Shown here piece after piece: positions 23,293 through 25,737 of a stretch of 25,737 nucleotides of DNA. How positions within the stretch are numbered: the stretch's first letter is position 1; the number at the start of each line of letters is the position of its first letter. Location of the stretch: positions 1 to 25,737 of the IMG/VR virus record IMGVR_UViG_3300009431_000124. One strand, written 5' to 3'. This DNA comes from a virus. The notes under the pieces were generated by a model. That model saw nothing but the letters and a program-made list of their open reading frames with translations. It made no database searches and had not been told where the DNA came from. Position numbers and translations under genes: made by a program.

Positions 23293-23620
23293 TGGAGCCG
23301 GCGGGAATCGAACCCGCGTGCCGAGATGGTTCGCGGCCCGGCTCACGTGCGTCCTGCTGTTTCGGCCGTAGCAGGTTGCCGTCCATCGGGGGCCCGAACT
23401 GGATTCGGGCTTCGCATCCACCAGCCGGTTTGCTCGAACCGGCAAAGCCGCCGATGTGGGGGCGAGTCGCCTATCGGCGTCGGCGGTCGCCCTGCGGCCG
23501 TCTAGGCCGCCTGTCGCATGGGAGCGGCAGTTCAGTCGTGGCAGGATTTCTATCGCGGCCCACTGCCATCCGCGGCACGTGCCTGAGCCGTTCCGCATCC
23601 GGTCGATGCCGATCGGCCCC
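23293..23620 (-). ncRNA. ssrA: tmRNA (transfer-messenger RNA)
   Basis: Rescues ribosomes stalled on broken mRNA by acting as tRNA-Ala and then as a short message. The 5' end reads GGGGCCGATCGGCATCGAC, and GGGGCCG pairs with the 3' CGGCTCC to form the acceptor stem. The 3' part has the T arm CGGG-TTCGATT-CCCG and the upstream tmRNA-like CACGTGAGCC. A pseudoknot (about 23541-23580: CGCGG/CCGCG nested with TGGCAG/CTGCCA) precedes by ten bases a short reading frame, 23502-23528, GCC through TAG, giving the tag AAPMRQAA. Further perfect hairpins at 23424-23443 and 23392-23410 fit later stems. CCA is not encoded. It is 328 bases, a normal size. Frame choice for the tag is inferred. Confidence 0.9.
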
Positions 23621-23884
23621 GTGTATTCAGTTTTCAATGAGATCCCGGGGCTGCCGGTTCGCCCCGGGCCGCGTCATTCTCTCGCCGGCCGTTGTTGCTG
23701 GACGACGGGGCCGCTTTCTCGCCTGGTCGCGCGGGAGCCCTGCCGGCTCAGGTCCGGGGACGGCCGGGCGACCGTCACGTGTCGGTCGCCTGGCGGTATC
23801 CGCCGTTGCAGGTCACCGTCCCTACCCATTACCTTTCCTGTTACTCACGGCCCATCTGGTGGTATTCAGTTGTCAGGTACGTCA
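23621..23884 (-). other. Structured spacer between tRNA-Met and tmRNA
   Basis: No protein-coding frame is convincing here. The DNA holds a perfect 8-bp hairpin with CACGTG in its loop (23767-23790) and a 7-bp CCCGGGG/CCCCGGG hairpin (23644-23668) just upstream of the tmRNA. It also holds two copies of AACTGAATAC on the minus strand, one after the tRNA and one abutting the tmRNA 5' end. It could be part of a tRNA-tmRNA precursor or an unrecognised structured RNA. I see no known RNA family in it. Confidence 0.4.
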
Positions 23885-23957
23885 TAGCGGCGGAGGGATT
23901 CGAACCCTCGACCTCCGGGTTATGGGCCCGGTGAGATAGCCACTTCTCCACGCCGCG
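23885..23957 (-). tRNA. tRNA-Met(CAU), initiator type
   Basis: A full cloverleaf of 73 bases. The acceptor stem pairs positions 2-7 (GCGGCG/CGCCGC) with a C1 x U72 mismatch. The D stem is GAGA/TCTC giving A11:U24, the anticodon stem is CCGGG/CCCGG with loop CCCATAA, the variable loop is AGGTC, and the T arm is GAGGG-TTCGAAT-CCCTC. An unpaired 1:72, a purine 11:pyrimidine 24 and three consecutive G:C pairs at 29-31/39-41 are the identity marks of bacterial initiator tRNA. Position 33 is C rather than the near-universal U. The 3' CCA is not encoded. It lies between the lysozyme-like gene and the tmRNA, on the same strand. Confidence 0.9.
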
Positions 23958-23995
23958 GTATGCGGGCCCCGAGCATCGCCCGGACGTCGGTGGGG

Positions 23996-24568
23996 TCAGA
24001 CGCCCTGGTCCCTGGTCCCGGGTCCCTGGTCCCTCGCGGCCCGCAGGGCCGCGCTCACCTTCCGCCAGTACTCGAGCGTCCCGGCCTCCAGGTGTCCGTC
24101 GGGTCCGCCGTTGTGCATTCGTGCCCGCTGCTGGTCTGTGGCGGCGCCGTATCGTCGCCAGTAGGCTTTGATGACGGTTTCGCAGTGGGGGCGGCTCCAG
24201 ACCAGGCTCAGGTAGTCCCACCGAACCCCGGCGGTCTGGCAGCCGTCCGTCCAGTACGCCATCCCGATCTGGTACGGGCCTCGTGAGGCCCCGCCGTCCC
24301 CCACCGCGTGATCGTTCCCGCCGGATTCGACCTGGCGGATCGCGTCGAGCAGTTTTCGATGCGGCCCTTCTGCGCCCGGTCGGGCAGTCGCAGCCGCCCC
24401 CGCGGCTGCCCTTGTGTGCCTCGCTGCGGGCGGGGAGGGCGGCGCCGCCTGCAGGTCGTCGGCCTGGACGCACCCGGCGCTGATTTTGTTCCTGTTCACT
24501 GCCCCCTGGCCCCAGGTCCCTGGTCCCCGGTCCCTGCGATCGTGGGCGTATCCGGCGGCCACGATCAC
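23996..24568 (-). CDS. Lysozyme / transglycosylase-like cell-wall hydrolase
   Basis: Likely cleaves peptidoglycan at lysis or entry. From the GTG at 24568 it is 190 residues. The enzymatic part (about 73-175) has IRQVESGGND with Glu81 as probable catalytic acid, then SRGPYQIGMAYW, and near the end RMHNGGPDG, the layout of lysozyme-like/SLT folds; Cys110 and Cys129 could pair. The start is uncertain. The frame upstream of this GTG encodes a convincing signal-anchor (FILAWLIGW running into TSVIVAAGYA) but contains no ATG, GTG or TTG nearby. An ATG at 24590 that overlaps the preceding stop is in another frame, so a frameshift or non-standard start is possible. Heptamer arrays are translated near both ends (DRGPGTWGQG; the last nine residues DQGPGTRDQ before GV). 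Confidence 0.7.
   Translation of the reverse strand: MIVAAGYAHDRRDRGPGTWGQGAVNRNKISAGCVQADDLQAAPPSPPAARHTRAAAGAAATARPGAEGPHRKLLDAIRQVESGGNDHAVGDGGASRGPYQIGMAYWTDGCQTAGVRWDYLSLVWSRPHCETVIKAYWRRYGAATDQQRARMHNGGPDGHLEAGTLEYWRKVSAALRAARDQGPGTRDQGV
24004..24034. repeat. GGTCCCT heptamer array at 3' end of lysozyme-like gene
   Basis: About four 7-base units in the usual orientation. The array encodes the C-terminal residues of the lysozyme-like protein, and its stop codon follows at once. Confidence 0.75.
24501..24537. repeat. GGTCCCT heptamer array inside lysozyme-like gene
   Basis: Imperfect tandem CTGGTCCC units on the plus strand. They are translated on the minus strand as GPGTWGQG between the membrane segment and the catalytic domain. 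Confidence 0.7.
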
Positions 24569-24582
24569 GCTCGTCCATCCGA

Positions 24583-24894
24583 TCAGCCATGCGAGGATGA
24601 AGGCCCGGCCGAGTTTCTCGGTGCCGGCGGCGCCAGTTCCTCGCGAAGCACTGCTTTCAGAAAATCGCGGCCGCAGGCCTGCAGGAGCCTTCCGCCGTCG
24701 TCGATCGCGGCGGCGGCGATCTCCGCCAGGTCGCAGTCCCTCGTGTCGGGGTGCAGTGCCCGCAGCCCCGCCAGCAGCATCGCCGCCCGCCGGCGGAAGG
24801 CCTGCATCTTCCGCGGTCCCCGCGTCCTCGCCACGCCGAACGCCGTGGCGGCGTCTTTGGTCGAGAGCGTCGTCGCCGTCGCCCTTGCCGTCAT
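24583..24894 (-). CDS. Hypothetical basic/helical phage protein
   Basis: 103 residues. The ATG at 24894 has a perfect AGGAGG (24903-24908) eight bases upstream, which fixes the start. The protein is Ala- and Arg-rich with predicted helices (AFRRRAAMLLAGLRAL, LAEIAAAAIDDGGRLLQA) and no signal peptide or recognisable motif. It is the first gene after the terminator and CGCTACA block, so that block probably controls it. Its stop lies within the ATG-bearing sequence ATGGCTGA at the start of the next region, next to the lysozyme-like gene, so it may be co-expressed with the lysis function. I do not recognise the family. Confidence 0.6.
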   Translation of the reverse strand: MTARATATTLSTKDAATAFGVARTRGPRKMQAFRRRAAMLLAGLRALHPDTRDCDLAEIAAAAIDDGGRLLQACGRDFLKAVLREELAPPAPRNSAGPSSSHG

Positions 24895-24907
24895 GGGGAA
24901 AGCCTCC

Positions 24908-25006
24908 TGTAGCGCCCCTGCCCCCGGGGGCGCTACAAATTCGCGAAGATTTTTCCGTCGTCCGTTTCGCCTTCGGGGGCGCTACAACGCCTTCGGGGGC
25001 GCTACA
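24908..25006. repeat. CGCTACA repeat block with a perfect palindrome
   Basis: GGGGCGCTACA occurs three times on the plus strand (ending at 24937, 24986 and 25006). An inverted copy at 24908-24918 forms a perfect 11-bp hairpin with 24927-24937 (8-base loop). Two copies are identical over CGCCTTCGGGGGCGCTACA and spaced 20 bases apart. The block lies between the terminator and the Shine-Dalgarno sequence of the 24894 gene; the AGGAGG abuts the palindrome. Its position fits an operator or a leader hairpin that could mask the ribosome site. A palindrome TTCGCGAA also lies inside it at 24940-24947. No clear -35/-10 pair is visible. Confidence 0.65.
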
Positions 25007-25014
25007 GGTCGTCG

Positions 25015-25042
25015 AAAAAAAGCCCGACGGGTTCCGTCCGGC
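25015..25042 (-). terminator. Rho-independent terminator
   Basis: On the minus strand GCCGGACGG and CCGTCGGGC pair over nine positions with one G-G mismatch and a three-base loop. A run of seven T follows immediately. It lies about 45 bases after the stop at 25087 and before the repeat block that precedes the 24894 gene. It would therefore end the right-hand unit and isolate the next one. Confidence 0.7.
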
Positions 25043-25086
25043 CGGGGGGGCGACAGTTTCGCGATGGTCGGCTTCCATGCTCGGCC

Positions 25087-25449
25087 CTACCATGGATCTC
25101 GATGATTCACGCCAGAGGAAATCGAACCGGCCGGGGCGCCAGCGCGGGGGGGGACGCCGGCGGCGCCCGGCCGATCCGTGTAGGGTCCGGCGGGCTCGCC
25201 CACCGAACCGGTGAGAACCCGACCACCGTCTTCGGCGGGGTCCTCGCGGAGCCCGGCACGGGGGGGAGCCGGGCGACCTCGTTTCGCGTCGGCCGCCTCG
25301 GCCGGCGTCGAACTCGTAAACACTTCCGGGTACTCGAAGCACTCGCAGCGTCCCGGCTCGGCCGCGTCGCGGCCGTCGCAGACATCCTGGAGGAACTGCT
25401 CGCAGTCGTTGCAGTGCGGGTCCATGTTGGCCAGGACGGGCTGTCTCAT
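25087..25449 (-). CDS. Small cysteine-containing protein, paralogue of upstream gene
   Basis: 120 residues from the ATG at 25449, chosen because it overlaps the upstream TGA as ATGA; the frame is open further upstream but without a good site. The N-terminal 45 residues carry PHCNDCEQF, DVCDG and GRCECFEY, matching the HCNDC/GRCE pattern of the gene upstream and suggesting a shared zinc-binding fold. The remainder is rich in Pro, Ala, Gly and Arg and looks disordered. A terminator (25015-25042) follows its stop, so this gene probably ends a transcription unit. The function is unknown. The C-terminal half is less certain than the N-terminal half, because several frames are open here. Confidence 0.55.
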   Translation of the reverse strand: MRQPVLANMDPHCNDCEQFLQDVCDGRDAAEPGRCECFEYPEVFTSSTPAEAADAKRGRPAPPRAGLREDPAEDGGRVLTGSVGEPAGPYTDRPGAAGVPPRAGAPAGSISSGVNHRDPW

Positions 25450-25737
25450 GCGACCGCCGCCTCCTGTCCCGCCTCGATCGCCGCCAGTTCGGCCAGCAGG
25501 TCGTCCCGTTCGCATCGGCCGGTTTCGGCGTCCGTGAAGCACGGGTGGACCGCGTCAGGATCCCGCGTGGGCATGCCCGGGCATCCGCCGGACATGCCGA
25601 CGAACCGCCGGCAGTCGTTGCAGTGGGCGTTTCGATCGGCCGCTGCGACGCCGAACAGGACGCCGCGTCGCCGGGGCAGTTTCGCCCTTCCTTCGTCCAC
25701 GAACCGGCCGAAGCGTTCGCGTCTCAGCTTGTCCTCG
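25446..25737 (-). CDS. Small cysteine-containing protein, 5' end beyond window
   Basis: The open frame enters from the right edge and ends at 25446. An in-frame GTG at 25700 would give 84 residues but has no Shine-Dalgarno sequence, and the frame stays open upstream (EDKLRRERFGRFV), so I treat the gene as truncated by the window. It carries AHCNDCRRF followed by further Cys (GGCPGMP, HPCF, GRCERD), which looks like a small metal-binding site. The HCNDC core and the trailing GRCE segment recur in the next gene, so the two look like paralogues. Its TGA overlaps the ATG of that gene (ATGA), implying translational coupling. I do not recognise the family and assign no function. Confidence 0.6.
   Translation of the reverse strand, partial: EDKLRRERFGRFVDEGRAKLPRRRGVLFGVAAADRNAHCNDCRRFVGMSGGCPGMPTRDPDAVHPCFTDAETGRCERDDLLAELAAIEAGQEAAVA

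Noticed and set aside
23293-23637. 118-residue protein across the tmRNA
   Set aside because: The frame simply runs through the tmRNA; paired stems and both acceptor ends show the RNA is the functional product.

Overview
This GC-rich window is almost entirely a tailed-bacteriophage (or prophage) genome segment. Every protein gene and RNA gene I can support lies on the minus strand, so transcription runs from the right edge to the left edge. Neighbouring genes are tightly packed, and many stop/start pairs overlap as ATGA or GTGA, which implies translational coupling. The dispersed heptamer repeats (GGTCCCT and ATTTCCG families), the GC content and the CxxxxC...GLCxxH small zinc-binding proteins make me suspect a Planctomycetota or related host. 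That is inference from general impression, not something the sequence proves.

Reading in transcription order. (1) 25737-24583: two related small HCNDC cysteine proteins, an intrinsic terminator, a block of CGCTACA repeats and a 103-residue gene. (2) 24568-23996: a lysozyme-like enzyme whose ends are interrupted by repeats. (3) 23957-23293: an initiator-type tRNA-Met(CAU) and a complete tmRNA (ssrA) about 265 bases apart, with structured but unexplained DNA between and after them. (4) 22967-17822: early/regulatory genes, including a CxxxxC-GLCxxH zinc protein, a winged-helix protein, a ParB-like protein and several very small coupled genes. (5) 17825-12062: a three-Cys-motif Gp37/Gp68 protein, a zinc protein, a replication-like HTH protein, a small membrane protein, a DUF6378-like protein that has lost its stop, an HD phosphohydrolase and a metallophosphoesterase broken by a ten-base homopolymer. 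(6) 12031-11423: a small HTH gene and a relatively AT-rich intergenic region. (7) 11422-3615: a lambda-like packaging and head module in lambda order: small terminase, large terminase, gpW joiner, portal, protease-scaffold-capsid fusion and DUF2190 decoration-like protein. (8) 3529-1: a hypothetical protein, a beta-rich adhesin-like protein, small membrane and lipoprotein genes, a holin-like protein and a gene cut by the left edge.

Three features stand out. The first is a phage-linked tmRNA with a very short predicted tag ending in QAA, next to an initiator tRNA that lacks U33. The second is a set of about nine heptamer arrays in the same orientation at gene junctions. Because seven is prime to three, these arrays are open in all frames and have been absorbed into protein ends. 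The third is a set of gene fusions, lost stops and internal starts, several of which coincide with such repeats.
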